A stretch of 64,000 nucleotides of DNA from Vibrio sp. 14G-20 (GCF_026241515.1 NZ_JAPHPW010000004.1:1-64000); one strand, 5' to 3'; shown: positions 26,879 through 36,965, counted from the stretch's first letter. Translations and numbers: made by a program. Notes: generated by a model from the sequence alone, not told the origin.

Positions 26879-28695
26879 TGAAAGATTCTAAACAACGTCC
26901 TAACCTTCCTTTATTGGGCTTTGCTGCTTACAGCGGTACAGGTAAAACGACCGTACTTGAAGCCCTGCTTCCTTTATTAACTGATGCGGGTTTAAAAGTT
27001 GGCGTGTTAAAACATGCTCACCACGATTTTGATGTCGATAAGCCGGGTAAAGACAGTTACCGCTTACGTAAAGCGGGCGCGAACCAGATGTTGATCGCTT
27101 CTCGCAACCGTCACGTAATGATGACAGAGACGCCAGAAGCCGAAGCAGACTTCGATTACCTGCTGACTCGCTTTGATACCAACACGCTTGACCTGATTTT
27201 GGTTGAAGGCTGTAAGAACATCGCTTTCCCTAAAATTGAATTGCACAGAGATGAAGTGGGCAAACCTTGGTTGTATCCGAACGATAACAACATTATTGCT
27301 ATCGCGGCAGACAGCCAAGTTGAATCAGATTTGCCACAAATGGCGATCAGCGACTTAGAAGCGATTCGTGATTTCATAATCGAATATGCTCAGTCATTCG
27401 ACCTTGCCTCTGCAACAGGCAAAGCAGTCTCATGCTCACCTTCAAAAGACGTAGCTCCAGCTGTTTGTTGTGATTCGTTCTCTCCTGCAGGTTTAACCGT
27501 TACTCAAGGTCAGCAAAAGATTGTTGATAGCATTGACGCGTTGGTTCTCACAGAATCAGTGGCGTTAGAAAAAGGCTACGGTCGCGTATTGGCTGAAGAT
27601 GTGATTTCACCAATCAATGTGCCTCAGAACACCAACTCTGCAATGGACGGTTATGCGATTCGTAGTGAAGATCTAGAATTGGACTGCTACCAACTGGTTG
27701 CTGAAGTTATGGCTGGCCACAGCTACGACAAAACCGTTCAACAAGGTGAAGCCGTTAAGATCATGACAGGTGCGCCAATGCCTGAAGGCGTTGATGTTGT
27801 TGTGATGCGCGAACAAGCCGTTCAAGATGGTGACAAGGTTAGCTTCCCTGACGCGAAAATCTCGGTTGGACAAAATGTCCGTATGGCGGGTGAAGATCTA
27901 GAAATTGGCCAACCTGTCTTTACGAGAGGCACACGAATCGAAGCACCAGAAATGGGCATGATGGCGTCGTTAGGTTTTGGTACCTGCCCTGTTCTGCGTA
28001 AAGTGAAAGTGGGTGTGTTCTCTACTGGTGACGAAGTTCAAGCACCGGGCAGCGAGCAAAAACCAAACTCTATCTACGATTCAAACCGTTTTACTATTAT
28101 CGGTATGCTTCAGAAGCTAGGTTGTGACATCGTAGATTACGGCATCATTGAAGATGACGAACAGAAGATGATGGATGTACTTCACGCTGCGTCTTTAGAG
28201 ACCGATATGGTTCTAACTTCAGGTGGTGTGTCTGTCGGTGATGCTGATTACATCAAACTCGCATTAGATAAGCTGGGTGAGATTAACTTCTGGCGCATCA
28301 ACATGCGTCCAGGTCGCCCACTGGCTTACGGTAAAATTGAAGACAAACCGTTCTTTGGTTTGCCGGGTAACCCTGTTGCTGTGATGGTGTCGTTTATTAA
28401 CTTTGTTGAGCCTGCGATCCGCAAGCTTCAAGGTCAAACGAACTGGACGCCAGTGAAAGCTAATGCTGTAGCAACTGAACAACTGCGCTCACGCCAAGGC
28501 CGTACTGAATTTAGCCGTGGAGTGTTCTCGATGAATGAATCAGGCGTGCTTGAAGTGAAAACAACGGGCAAGCAAGGTTCAGGTATTCTGCGTTCAATGA
28601 GCGAAGCGAACTGCTTAATCGAAATCTCTCCAGCGGTTGATACTGTGAAAGTTGGCGAGACAGTGACGATCATTCCTCTGCAAGGTCGCGTTTGA
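26878..28695 (+). CDS. MobB-MoeA fusion protein for molybdenum/tungsten cofactor synthesis
   Basis: A 605-residue two-domain fusion. Residues 1 to about 165 are MobB, a GTP-binding adaptor with Walker A GFAAYSGTGKTTVLEALLP near 14-32. After a linker, residues about 200-605 are MoeA, molybdopterin molybdenumtransferase, which inserts the metal into adenylylated molybdopterin. Its motifs include NSAMDGYA near 245, MTGAPMPEGVD near 300, SGGVSVGDAD near 448 and LPGNPVAVM near 495. The ATG overlaps the mobA stop (TAATG). Separate MobB and MoeA are the E. coli arrangement. A copy of the operator-like palindrome lies inside the coding sequence at 27868-27880. Confidence 0.92.
   Translation: MKDSKQRPNLPLLGFAAYSGTGKTTVLEALLPLLTDAGLKVGVLKHAHHDFDVDKPGKDSYRLRKAGANQMLIASRNRHVMMTETPEAEADFDYLLTRFDTNTLDLILVEGCKNIAFPKIELHRDEVGKPWLYPNDNNIIAIAADSQVESDLPQMAISDLEAIRDFIIEYAQSFDLASATGKAVSCSPSKDVAPAVCCDSFSPAGLTVTQGQQKIVDSIDALVLTESVALEKGYGRVLAEDVISPINVPQNTNSAMDGYAIRSEDLELDCYQLVAEVMAGHSYDKTVQQGEAVKIMTGAPMPEGVDVVVMREQAVQDGDKVSFPDAKISVGQNVRMAGEDLEIGQPVFTRGTRIEAPEMGMMASLGFGTCPVLRKVKVGVFSTGDEVQAPGSEQKPNSIYDSNRFTIIGMLQKLGCDIVDYGIIEDDEQKMMDVLHAASLETDMVLTSGGVSVGDADYIKLALDKLGEINFWRINMRPGRPLAYGKIEDKPFFGLPGNPVAVMVSFINFVEPAIRKLQGQTNWTPVKANAVATEQLRSRQGRTEFSRGVFSMNESGVLEVKTTGKQGSGILRSMSEANCLIEISPAVDTVKVGETVTIIPLQGRV
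27868..27880. promoter_or_regulatory. Operator-like palindrome inside the mobB-moeA gene
   Basis: GGACAAAATGTCC, whose complement carries the same GACATTTTGT core as the intergenic sites. It lies within coding sequence with no -24/-12 promoter noticed nearby, so it may be chance or a distal binding site. Confidence 0.25.
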
Positions 28696-28714
28696 TTCAA
28701 AGCTCAAACAACTA

Positions 28715-28760
28715 AATTGACTTAGCAGCTTTTTAATTGACTTAGAAGCTTTTTAATTGA
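28715..28760. repeat. Tandem repeat of a 20-bp unit after moeA
   Basis: Two copies of AATTGACTTAG(C/A)AGCTTTTT differing at one base, plus the first six bases of a third, directly before the moeA terminator. Confidence 0.85.
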
Positions 28761-28789
28761 TTTGGAAGATCTTCGCCAAGACATAGACG

Positions 28790-28830
28790 AAGCCCCTTCT
28801 ATCGAGCTTTCGATGTTAAGGGGCTTTTTG
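28790..28830 (+). terminator. Terminator of the tup-mob operon
   Basis: Stem AAGCCCCTT / AAGGGGCTT with an inner ATCGA/TCGAT stem, followed by TTTTTG. Confidence 0.88.
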
Positions 28831-28997
28831 TTCTTTTCGTTTCGTGAAAAACAATCTGTTCGTTTCCTAAAAGACAAATAGCTTAAATTACGCTAAACGT
28901 TTAGAACGATAATCTTAAGATTTCTTACCATTACCTTGAGCCACGTACGGTTTTTATGTAGAGTGCGCGCAAAGTAATAATTCTATTGGAGAGCACC

Positions 28998-29264
28998 ATG
29001 GCTCGTACCATTCTGTACACTTACAAAGACGAAGACAAAGAGTTACTGTTTTCAAAACAAGAACACCGCACGATCCAAGAAGCTGTTGCTGCAGCTGAAG
29101 GCATCGACATCTCTGAGTATCTAAAAACTGAGCAACAGCTTGAGTTGATTTCTGATACTAAAGCGGTTCGCAACTACCAAGACAACTACTTCCGCAAGCT
29201 GGGCTTTACTAAGCTTACGTTGAAGCAAAAAGACAACCTTGGTGTTGGTAAAAAGAAGAAGTAA
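28998..29264 (+). CDS. DUF2960-family small protein
   Basis: An 88-residue basic, soluble protein (MARTILYTYKDEDKEL...) ending in KKKK. It fits DUF2960, small proteins I know mainly from Vibrio and Shewanella, of unknown function. The ATG at 28998 is set by GGAGA five bases upstream; an in-frame TTG four codons earlier overlaps that site and is unlikely. It has its own downstream terminator, so it is probably monocistronic and, judging from the strong ribosome-binding site, well expressed. Confidence 0.82.
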   Translation: MARTILYTYKDEDKELLFSKQEHRTIQEAVAAAEGIDISEYLKTEQQLELISDTKAVRNYQDNYFRKLGFTKLTLKQKDNLGVGKKKK

Positions 29265-29321
29265 GCCCTCTGGCTCTTTTCTTGATATTTAGCTTCTAGA
29301 CTCTAGCTTTTCGTTTGTAGT

Positions 29322-29350
29322 TAAGCTCTAAGCTCTAAGCTCTTAGAGCT
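29322..29350. repeat. Short tandem TAAGCTC repeats ending in a palindrome
   Basis: Three exact 7-bp units (29322-29342), the last running into the AGCTC-TTA-GAGCT palindrome. No function is evident. Confidence 0.7.
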
Positions 29351-29377
29351 AAAGAAACGAAAACACTGAACAATAAA

Positions 29378-29416
29378 AAATGCCGCAACCTCTTTCGAGA
29401 TTGCGGCATTTTTATT
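29378..29416. terminator. Bidirectional terminator between DUF2960 and nagK
   Basis: Stem AAATGCCGCAA / TTGCGGCATTT with an A-run before and a T-run after, between convergent genes. Confidence 0.92.
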
Positions 29417-29463
29417 TGTGCTTTTTAACTATCTAACCTTAACTAGCTTAACTTAAGTGACGA

Positions 29464-30372
29464 TTACTTAATGTTAAGGAATGCAGCGCCACGAACGCCG
29501 CCCGAATCACCATGCTTCGCTTTGATGATCTTAGGGCACTTAGCTACAGACAGTAGGTATTTAGGGATACGTTTTGGCATCTCTTCGTAGATAAGTTCGA
29601 AGTTTGAAAGACCACCGCCCAATGCAACTACGTGTGGGTCAAGACCGGTAAACAGGTTCGCGAAACAGATAGCCAATAGCTCCATGAAACGATCCACGTG
29701 CTCAGCCGCTTTTGCTTCACCTTCGTTGTACGCTTGAATGATCTCGATTGCTTTCTTCTTCTCACCGAAGTAGTGCTCGTAAATCAATTCAAAGCCACGA
29801 CCTGATAGGTAGCTGTCTAGACAACCTTTTTTGCCACAACCACAACCGAGTAGCGGTGCGTTGTCGCCAAGGTGGAACCAAGCATCAATAGGAAGACGCA
29901 TATGGCCCAGTTCACCTGCAACGTGGTTACGACCAGAGAAAACTTTGCCTTCGTAAACTAAACCGCCACCAAAACCAGTACCTAAAATTAGGCCTGCTAC
30001 TGATGGTTCGTCTTTCAGCTCGTCATCCCACGCTTCTGAAAGCGCAAAACAGTTCGCATCATTTTCAATTTTCACACTACGACCAATAAGCGCTTCTAGG
30101 TCTTTACGTAGTGGTTTCCCCGTTGAAGCTGGCACGTTAACAACCAGCATTGTACCGTCGTCAGCATCTTCCATACCAGGAAGACCAAGACCAATTTTAC
30201 CTTCGCAAGAAAATTCGCTGTCGTACTTCTTCACCAAACCGGCAATTGTATCCAGTAGCAGTTGATAATCTTCAGTAGGCGTTGGTACGCGTTCTGTTGC
30301 TACTCGCTCAAGTTTTTCATTGAACGCACCAAATTCAATTTTTGTGCCGCCAACATCGAAGCCGTAATACAT
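29464..30372 (-). CDS. nagK: N-acetylglucosamine kinase (ROK family)
   Basis: A 302-residue sugar kinase that phosphorylates free GlcNAc with ATP, feeding amino-sugar recycling or chitin breakdown. The N-terminal ATP loop reads [14 protein letters not shown]. The zinc-binding ROK signature is present as GELGHMRLP...[18 protein letters not shown] (near 155-200), and the catalytic base segment is [12 protein letters not shown] near 105. It follows E. coli NagK closely in sequence and length (303). It stands alone between terminators and the DTW gene. Fructokinase (Mak-type) is the main alternative; the [16 protein letters not shown] and LPIDA stretches favour NagK. Confidence 0.87.
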   Translation of the reverse strand: MYYGFDVGGTKIEFGAFNEKLERVATERVPTPTEDYQLLLDTIAGLVKKYDSEFSCEGKIGLGLPGMEDADDGTMLVVNVPASTGKPLRKDLEALIGRSVKIENDANCFALSEAWDDELKDEPSVAGLILGTGFGGGLVYEGKVFSGRNHVAGELGHMRLPIDAWFHLGDNAPLLGCGCGKKGCLDSYLSGRGFELIYEHYFGEKKKAIEIIQAYNEGEAKAAEHVDRFMELLAICFANLFTGLDPHVVALGGGLSNFELIYEEMPKRIPKYLLSVAKCPKIIKAKHGDSGGVRGAAFLNIK

Positions 30373-30535
30373 GAAATCTCTCCAATTTTTCCCTAAATTC
30401 GGGCAAATAAATTTTTTAAATTAAACATCTAGGAAGCATTATCCATAACACTCCCCCTACAAACCGTGATAGATAACAAACTTATCTCGTGTTCGAATCT
30501 GTTTGAACAACAAGTCAGCACAAAGCGGTTAAAGG

Positions 30536-31276
30536 TTAGAGTGACGTCTCATTTTTAGTGTGCTCTATGAAAGCGTTCAGGCTTGGTTTGGTTGGATCGG
30601 ACTTATAACGCGTCTTGCTTAGCATGTAGCTTTCGCGAAATGTTTCAAACCAAAGCTGTAAAGTCTGAGCGCCCCGCTCTTCACCAGCCTGTTTCAAAAC
30701 CAAGCTCGCCACTTCTGCAGTCGAAAGGTGTTGTTCGTTGTCTGACTTACGCATCATGTATTGGGAAACCGATTCTGGTTCAATCGACAACACCGGTAAA
30801 TCTTGCAGGTACTCTGAACGACGGAAGATACGTCGCGCTTCACGCCAACTACCATCAATAAAGATCAGCAGCAACGTCTTGTTCGAATCTCGCATTTCAC
30901 CAAGGTCTGCAACCACGCGCGATTTGTCATCGGTATAATCTTCAGGAAAGACCACGACTGGCTGATATTTATCGTCTTTTAGCACATCAAGCATCTCTTG
31001 ATTCGGTTCAGTGCGGTGCCAAAGGTAGGCATAGCTGTCTTTAACGGTATCAAGGATTAAACGGCCGGTATTACTTGGCTTGAGTATTTCGTTGTCCGAT
31101 AAGATCAACATGGTCGCGACGTTCGTATTTACGTCTGGTTGATGTTCACAGATACAGCTGTCTTGTTTGATTTTACAGAACTCACATCGAACCACTTTAC
31201 ACCCGCGCGCGTTAAACGGCTTGGTAGAAAGAGACAAACGGTGTTGATATAAACGGTGAAAAGCGTGGATTCTCAT
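30536..31276 (-). CDS. DTW-domain protein, tRNA-uridine aminocarboxypropyltransferase type
   Basis: A 246-residue protein. An N-terminal cysteine cluster (CKVVRCEFCKIKQDSCICEH) suggests a bound metal. The DTW signature is present as FIDGSWREARR near 140, with DGSW replacing the canonical D-x-T-W pattern. Members such as TapT (YfiP) make acp3U47 in tRNA from SAM. I place the start at ATG 31276; a TTG two codons upstream is the only longer option. Several DTW paralogues exist in Vibrio, so I do not assign a symbol. Confidence 0.8.
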   Translation of the reverse strand: MRIHAFHRLYQHRLSLSTKPFNARGCKVVRCEFCKIKQDSCICEHQPDVNTNVATMLILSDNEILKPSNTGRLILDTVKDSYAYLWHRTEPNQEMLDVLKDDKYQPVVVFPEDYTDDKSRVVADLGEMRDSNKTLLLIFIDGSWREARRIFRRSEYLQDLPVLSIEPESVSQYMMRKSDNEQHLSTAEVASLVLKQAGEERGAQTLQLWFETFRESYMLSKTRYKSDPTKPSLNAFIEHTKNETSL

Positions 31277-31350
31277 GGACAATAACGATAAATCTAGAAA
31301 AGTGGCACGATTGTACTTACAGTGTCTCTAGAATGATAGAAGGAATTCCC

Positions 31351-32154
31351 ATGCAAGACCCATCCCTGCTTCGCCTTGTTTGTTTTATTGTCGTTTTTGG
31401 ATTGTGTGCGCTTTGGGAATACCGTTTTCCACGTAAAACACTGACTCAAAGCAAATGGTTTCGCTGGGTAAACAACTTTGCGCTGGTTGCTTTAAACAGC
31501 TTTCTATTGGCCACTCTCATTCCTATTGCTGCATTCCAAGCGGCGGTCATCGCACAAGACAACCAATGGGGTTTGTTCAATACCCTGTCACTTCCGAAAG
31601 AACTCACCATTCTGATTTGTGTATTGCTCTTGGATTGTGCCATTTACCTACAGCACTTGGTGTTTCACCGTATTCCTTGGTTGTGGAAGCTACATCGAGT
31701 TCACCATGCGGATCTAGATATCGATGTCACAACCGGAACGCGCTTTCACCCTATTGAGATGATTCTTTCAATGCTTATCAAAGTCAGCTTGGTGATCGCA
31801 CTTGGTGCGCCTGTCATTGCTGTCGTGATCTTTGAAATTGTTCTTAATGCCAGTGCGATGTTTAACCATAGCAATGCACGTCTTCCGTTATGGTTTGATA
31901 AACGATTAAGAAAAGTGATTGTGACACCAGATATGCATCGAGTGCATCACTCAGTGATCGTCAAAGAAACGCATTCGAATTTTGGTTTCTTCTTATCTGT
32001 GTGGGACATATGGTTTAAAACCTATCGCGCTCAACCAAAGCTTGGCCACGATAACGTTCAAATTGGCGTTCCAGAGATTCAAGATGGTAAAGAGCAACGA
32101 TTGGATTTGATGCTGCGTCAGCCATTTGTACGATTCCCGACAACGAAAGACTAG
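31351..32154 (+). CDS. Sterol desaturase / fatty-acid hydroxylase family membrane protein
   Basis: A 267-residue integral membrane protein with helices near 5-22, 35-58, 72-95 and 140-165. Di-iron histidine boxes are visible: HLVFH near 98, HRVHHAD near 112, HSN near 170 and HRVHHSV near 192. The family hydroxylates or desaturates lipids using a di-iron centre; the bacterial substrate is not known here. AGAAGGAA five bases before ATG 31351 decides this start over an ATG six codons earlier. It is divergent from the DTW gene and followed by a terminator. Confidence 0.87.
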   Translation: MQDPSLLRLVCFIVVFGLCALWEYRFPRKTLTQSKWFRWVNNFALVALNSFLLATLIPIAAFQAAVIAQDNQWGLFNTLSLPKELTILICVLLLDCAIYLQHLVFHRIPWLWKLHRVHHADLDIDVTTGTRFHPIEMILSMLIKVSLVIALGAPVIAVVIFEIVLNASAMFNHSNARLPLWFDKRLRKVIVTPDMHRVHHSVIVKETHSNFGFFLSVWDIWFKTYRAQPKLGHDNVQIGVPEIQDGKEQRLDLMLRQPFVRFPTTKD

Positions 32155-32209
32155 GTTCGAATTGAGTTGATTCTCAAACTTATATTGAACTGAACTTATC
32201 CTAATACCA

Positions 32210-32247
32210 AAACGCCCTTAGATTCTTGTGAGAACTTAAGGGCGTTT
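32210..32247. terminator. Terminator between the desaturase-like gene and a chemoreceptor
   Basis: Stem AAACGCCCTTA / TAAGGGCGTTT, 16-base loop, between convergent genes; short A and T flanks allow use in both directions. Confidence 0.8.
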
Positions 32248-32341
32248 CTGTATCGATATACCTAAGAGCAACTAGTGCTTCAACTCCTGTGCTTTCAGGC
32301 TTAACTCAGCACGGTCGATTGCTCTATTTCAGTACGTTCGT

Positions 32342-34387
32342 TTATTTCAGTACGTATTTGTGAAGCATAGCTTGTTGGTGCCCTGCTATCTCTCCGACTT
32401 GTTCTGAACTCTCGATCATAGATTCAAGTTGCAGCTTAGTATTCTCACCTTGCTCAGATACTCGGGTGATTGAATGCGTTACATCGACAGTTGCACGAGC
32501 TTGCTGTTCGGTAGCCACCATGATTTGTTCAACCCGCCCTTTGATCTGGCTAACCGCGAATTCGATTTTCTCGAAGGCCTGTCTTACATCGCCACTGGTT
32601 TCCAGTGCATTGGCCATTTCGCTTCTCGATTCCGTTACAGAAGCGCGCGAGCGATCAGCTGCCGTGACAAGCTCATTCATCATGTTGCGAATATTGGTGG
32701 TTTGCTGGGATGTGCCGCTCGCCAATTTACGCACTTCGTCGGCAACAACCGCAAAGCCTCGACCTTGTTCACCTGCTCTCGCCGCTTCTATTGCAGCGTT
32801 CAGTGCCAATAAGTTGGTGTTTTCAGCAATACCACTGATCATGTCGACCATTTCACGAATCTGTTTCACTCGACCATCCAAGTCAGCCATCGACTCTTCG
32901 TTCATGCTAAGCGATTGCTCAAGCGCTTGTAATCGTTGCTGGTTAAGACCAACCACTTGGCTGCCATTCACTGACTCATCTTCTGCTATTTGCGCATCGT
33001 CGTTTGATGCATTAGAGATACGAGCAATCTCACCAATGGAAGCTTCCAGTTCAGTAATCGTGGTAATCATATTCTGAAGTGATTCGTTCTGTTCGTTCAA
33101 GCTAGCATTGGTTTGCTCTGCAGCGTCGTGGCTTACTTCAGCGGTTTGGTAAAGCGTTTCACAGTTGCGCGTGACCAAACGAACCGAATCAGCTGTGGAA
33201 TCAACGACCGTATTGAGTTTTGAAGTAATAACCTGCAGCTCTAGAGGCCCAAGCAGTTCACTTTGTTTAGAGAAGTCATGATCTGCCAGTGAACTCAACT
33301 GTTGAGTAATGTTTTTAAGCCCTTTATTCATCCAACGACGTAACACGAACCATGAAATCACAATAATTATGGCAATCACTAGCCCGCTGATAAACAGCAC
33401 ACGATCAATATTGGTGATGGTTTGATTTACAACCAATTCACTTTCATCAATCAAGTGGGAAGCGGTAGAAGACAACTGATTCAGTGTACTGATGACGGTG
33501 TTCGCTAAGGTGATGACTTGCGTTAGGTTCTGCTCTTGCTGCTGAACCAGTTCGAGTTTCAAGAGGATTTGTTTAATTACGCCCTCTTCGGTAAAGCCCT
33601 CTTTCACCATCTCGTAAGGCGCCGTCAAGCTCGCGAACTCAGCGATGTCTGGATGCCAATCGGAAAAATCACTGTAAGCTAAGTTAAGGCCTGCAATTCG
33701 GTTTCTCAATTGACGATATTCGTCTTGTGCTTTATTAAGGTCAGATTGCATCATCAACATTAAGAAGGTGTTTGCCATAGCAGACGCACTGGATGTAAAT
33801 CGGTTCGCTGCATCGCTCGCTTCCGGGTTGTCTTCAACCAAGAATGAGCTGATTCGATTCATTTCTGGTCCAATAGATCCAACGCCATAGCGGAACTCGC
33901 CCATTTTGCTGTCGATTAGATTTTGCTTACTTTGAATCTCAATCTGCGCTAGTAGTACCATGTTGGTCATGGCTTGTAGTTGTGCCATGTCATCGATAAG
34001 GTTTTGTTGTTGCTCTAAAGAGATCGCATCAGGAAAAGACTGGGAGATAAAAAGAAGTTCCTCTAGCGTGCTATTACTCTTTGTCGCGAGTTGGTCAATT
34101 GAGCCCCTTGTAGCATTCAGTGTATCTAAGTCGGTTGATTGGGTGCTGTATGTGAGAAGTTTTACTTGTTCTAATACGCTTTGCGTTAATTCTGCGTTGT
34201 GCAGAGCAAGGGGTAAAGCTTGTTCTGAGAGTGCGTCAAAGTGTCCACCTACCCGCTCAACGCCCCGAATGCTAACCATTGATAAAAAACTAACAAGTAA
34301 AAGAATGGAAATAAATACAGCAGTGACAGTTTGAATGAGCGAGAATGTATAACGTGAGGGTTTTGTTGATAAATTTGTGTCGGGCAT
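32342..34387 (-). CDS. Methyl-accepting chemotaxis protein with a long helical sensor
   Basis: A 681-residue chemoreceptor. Transmembrane helices are at about 18-38 and 328-350, enclosing a periplasmic region of about 290 residues rich in heptad-like Leu/Gln, as in HBM or other four-helix sensors. A short HAMP-like part leads to the signalling region with [31 protein letters not shown] near 530-560. The C-terminus (HKYVLK) lacks a CheR-binding pentapeptide. Ligand unknown. Confidence 0.92.
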   Translation of the reverse strand: MPDTNLSTKPSRYTFSLIQTVTAVFISILLLVSFLSMVSIRGVERVGGHFDALSEQALPLALHNAELTQSVLEQVKLLTYSTQSTDLDTLNATRGSIDQLATKSNSTLEELLFISQSFPDAISLEQQQNLIDDMAQLQAMTNMVLLAQIEIQSKQNLIDSKMGEFRYGVGSIGPEMNRISSFLVEDNPEASDAANRFTSSASAMANTFLMLMMQSDLNKAQDEYRQLRNRIAGLNLAYSDFSDWHPDIAEFASLTAPYEMVKEGFTEEGVIKQILLKLELVQQQEQNLTQVITLANTVISTLNQLSSTASHLIDESELVVNQTITNIDRVLFISGLVIAIIIVISWFVLRRWMNKGLKNITQQLSSLADHDFSKQSELLGPLELQVITSKLNTVVDSTADSVRLVTRNCETLYQTAEVSHDAAEQTNASLNEQNESLQNMITTITELEASIGEIARISNASNDDAQIAEDESVNGSQVVGLNQQRLQALEQSLSMNEESMADLDGRVKQIREMVDMISGIAENTNLLALNAAIEAARAGEQGRGFAVVADEVRKLASGTSQQTTNIRNMMNELVTAADRSRASVTESRSEMANALETSGDVRQAFEKIEFAVSQIKGRVEQIMVATEQQARATVDVTHSITRVSEQGENTKLQLESMIESSEQVGEIAGHQQAMLHKYVLK

Positions 34388-34491
34388 GTGAAATCCAGTT
34401 TGACTAAGAAAAGAGATATCCTTAAGTTAGTCCGTATACTAGAAGTCCTTGATGACGTTTTTATTTCAGTTTTTTGTCAGAAGAGTTACAT

Positions 34492-34977
34492 ATGAAAATC
34501 AGAAAAATGGCTGTAGTTACAATAACTTTAGCAACATTGGCTGCTTGTAGCTCGTCACCATCGCCTTCTCAGCTTAGTCAAACCGTACAGAAACCTTTAT
34601 CAAAGTCAGAACAATTGACTACAAACGCCTATATGAGTGTGTTTGAACAGTGGAAAGGTGTGCCGTACCATTTCGGCGGTACCTCATTTAGAGGTATAGA
34701 TTGCTCCGCTTTTGTTCAAATCGCCGTGCAAAATGCGACTCAACAAGCCTTACCAAGAACTACAAAAGACCAGAGTAAAAAGGGGAAAGAAATCGCGTAT
34801 GGGCAGGCAACAAGCGGTGACTTGGTGTTTTTCAAGACTTCGATGACGGTGCGACACGTAGGCGTTTACTTAGGAAACAACCAATTTCTACATGCCTCGA
34901 CATCAAAAGGTGTCATTATTTCTAGGTTAGATAACCCCTACTGGGCATCCAAGTTTTGGCATTTTAGGCGTTTATAG
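34492..34977 (+). CDS. NlpC/P60-family cell-wall peptidase lipoprotein
   Basis: A 161-residue outer-membrane or periplasmic lipoprotein. The signal peptide ends in the lipobox LAAC at about residue 23, followed by a Ser/Pro linker. The NlpC/P60 domain has catalytic Cys in GIDCSAFVQ (near 77), His in VRHVGVYLG (near 126) and the third polar residue in HASTSKGV (near 138). The fold cleaves peptidoglycan stem peptides (D,L-endopeptidase), as in E. coli Spr/MepS and NlpC. ATG 34492 gives a proper signal; an in-frame TTG upstream does not. Confidence 0.88.
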   Translation: MKIRKMAVVTITLATLAACSSSPSPSQLSQTVQKPLSKSEQLTTNAYMSVFEQWKGVPYHFGGTSFRGIDCSAFVQIAVQNATQQALPRTTKDQSKKGKEIAYGQATSGDLVFFKTSMTVRHVGVYLGNNQFLHASTSKGVIISRLDNPYWASKFWHFRRL

Positions 34978-35085
34978 CGGTTCGAAAGATAAACCGCTGA
35001 GCGAGGTAACTCTAGAAAGATACGACTTAAACGCCCGTAGTTATTTATCCTAACTAATTACGACAATAAATGGGCAAATAAACCG

Positions 35086-35430
35086 TTAGTCGTATTTAGC
35101 AACAGCAGTATCAAACAGGTTCTTCACTAACGCGATGTATTCATCAAGGAATACAATTTGTTCGTTAGTCGCTTTCTTAGCCCACACACCCGCTAATACT
35201 TCACCAAGGTCCGCTACTACCGCATCGGCTTCTTTCAAAAGCTGAAAACGAACACTCGAATGCAACTCTGGGTTTTGTTCGAAAATAGCCATGATGTTCG
35301 TTGAAATCATGTCGGTAACAATGTCTTCGACACTTTCGTTTCCAGTATCACCATTACTATTGGTAAACACATCAAGGTTGAATGATAGGTGCTCGATTAA
35401 AGCCAAATAGCCATCGGTTTCTACAACCAC
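35086..35430 (-). CDS. DUF3802-family protein
   Basis: A 114-residue acidic, all-helical soluble protein. It fits DUF3802, a small family I associate with Vibrio and relatives, with no known function. The ATG at 35430 follows GGAGAATT. No operon partner is seen; the nearest genes are a convergent lipoprotein gene and, upstream, 580 bases without a gene. Confidence 0.75.
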   Translation of the reverse strand: MVVETDGYLALIEHLSFNLDVFTNSNGDTGNESVEDIVTDMISTNIMAIFEQNPELHSSVRFQLLKEADAVVADLGEVLAGVWAKKATNEQIVFLDEYIALVKNLFDTAVAKYD

Positions 35431-36014
35431 AATAATTCTCCGTTTTAAGCTTTAAAGCAGATTAATACGTACTTTCCTAATACTATGTAAATGAAGCTAT
35501 TTGTCATCACTTTATTGCCCAAAACCGCATTAAAATGATCCTAGTTAGTATTTCAGCTTAAATTTAAATCGATATAGCGCTATGTGGTATACCTGCCTAC
35601 TTGAGCCATAAGTAAATTCACGCCAACAAAGTGTAAGGCAAACTTTGAAGCAAAGTATTGCGCCAGTTAACAATAGCCCTTTCAACTAACTCGAAAAGCT
35701 CATTTAATTTAGTCGCTAGACGATAACAAGCTCAAATCACTTTCCAGTTTGTTGCGTTCAAAACCGTTTCGATTGTGAGACCAGTTCCAAACTATTTCAT
35801 CACGTCAGGTTTTCAATTTATGTTTGTATTTCAAAGAGCTTGAATCAGTTCGAGTTCACAATTCGGCCAATTGATTCTGCGTAAGATGAAGAAGAGCTAA
35901 GAACATTGACGAGTGCGTCTATAAATTGCTCAGATTTATCCTAAACTATTGCTATTAAACAAACAGTATTTCTAACCTTCAATCTTTTTAACTTTCAGTC
36001 TTTGAGGATTTCCT
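35431..36014. other. 584 bases without a recognised gene
   Basis: AT-rich. I find no convincing coding sequence, tRNA or terminator. It contains the 10-bp palindrome ATAGCGCTAT at 35574-35583 in the part nearer DUF3802. An untranslated leader or small RNA cannot be ruled out by eye. Confidence 0.4.
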
Positions 36015-36881
36015 ATGTGGCAGGCCATTTCTCAACAACTTTCAGATACTCTTCTATTTAACTTTCAGATTACTGAACGTACCAAGGTTTCTGGTGGCGA
36101 CATTAACGATTGCTATATGATCAGCGATGGTAATGAACGTTACTTTGTGAAAGTGAATCAGCGAGAATTTTTACCTAAGTTTGAAATAGAAGCTGAGAAC
36201 TTACGCTTGTTAAGAGAAACCTCCACCGTCTACGTTCCCGAGTTGGTGCTTATTGGCAAAACCAAAGAGTGCTCGTTCATTATTCTCAATTATTTGCCGA
36301 CCAAACCGCTCGAGACGGGCAACAACAGTTTCGATTTCGGAGTACAGCTTGCGCAGCTTCATCAATGGGGCGAGCAAAAAGAGTTTGGTTGTGACCAAGA
36401 CAACTATATTGGCAGCACACTTCAACCCAACCCTTGGCATAAGAAATGGGGACGCTTTTTCTCTGAACAACGCATCGGTTTCCAACTGCAACTACTGAAA
36501 GAGAAAGGCATCGAGTTCGGTGATATTGATGATATCGTTGATGTGGTGAATATGCGTCTTGCTGGCCACAACCCTCGCCCTTCTTTGCTTCATGGGGATC
36601 TTTGGAATGGCAATGTAGCAAATTCAGCTTTTGGGCCAATCTGTTACGACCCTGCTTGTTATTGGGGCGATCATGAATGTGACTTGGCATTAACGGAATT
36701 GTTTGAAGGGTTTCCAAAAGAGTTTTATGAAGGTTATCAGAGCGTCAATCCACTCGACGTTGGCTATACTGATCGGAAAGACATTTACAACTTGTACCAT
36801 CTTCTTAACCACTGCAATCAATTTGGTGGCGAATATTTAGCACAAACTGAAGCATACATTCAGAAGATACAGGCTGTTTAA
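36015..36881 (+). CDS. Fructosamine kinase family protein
   Basis: A 288-residue cytoplasmic kinase of the fructosamine/ketosamine-3-kinase family, which phosphorylates sugar-amine adducts so they break down, a protein-deglycation repair step. The ATP-binding N-lobe has SGGDINDCYMI near 27 and the Lys in YFVKVNQ near 47. The catalytic loop is LLHGDLWNGN near 195 and the metal-binding Asp is in CYDPACYWGDHE near 216. The GAGGATTTCC ribosome-binding region precedes ATG 36015. Confidence 0.9.
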   Translation: MWQAISQQLSDTLLFNFQITERTKVSGGDINDCYMISDGNERYFVKVNQREFLPKFEIEAENLRLLRETSTVYVPELVLIGKTKECSFIILNYLPTKPLETGNNSFDFGVQLAQLHQWGEQKEFGCDQDNYIGSTLQPNPWHKKWGRFFSEQRIGFQLQLLKEKGIEFGDIDDIVDVVNMRLAGHNPRPSLLHGDLWNGNVANSAFGPICYDPACYWGDHECDLALTELFEGFPKEFYEGYQSVNPLDVGYTDRKDIYNLYHLLNHCNQFGGEYLAQTEAYIQKIQAV

Positions 36882-36911
36882 TACCAATCACAACTGCTTA
36901 TAGCGATATAT

Positions 36912-36965
36912 AAGCTACCGCGATCCATACAAGCTACTGAGATCTATAAAGCTACTACGATTGGA
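36912..36965. repeat. Degenerate tandem repeat before the CPXCG gene
   Basis: Three units beginning AAGCTAC at 36912, 36931 and 36949 (spacing 19 and 18), each followed by a GATC- or GATT-containing tail. Confidence 0.7.

Noticed and set aside
32466..33077. A 203-codon plus-strand frame inside the third chemoreceptor
   Set aside because: Antisense shadow of the conserved signalling domain; the Ala/Ser-rich product reflects the complement of the receptor codons.
35574..35583. ATAGCGCTAT palindrome considered as an integron attC or phage attachment remnant
   Set aside because: Too short, no paired core sites, no integrase gene or cassette structure nearby.
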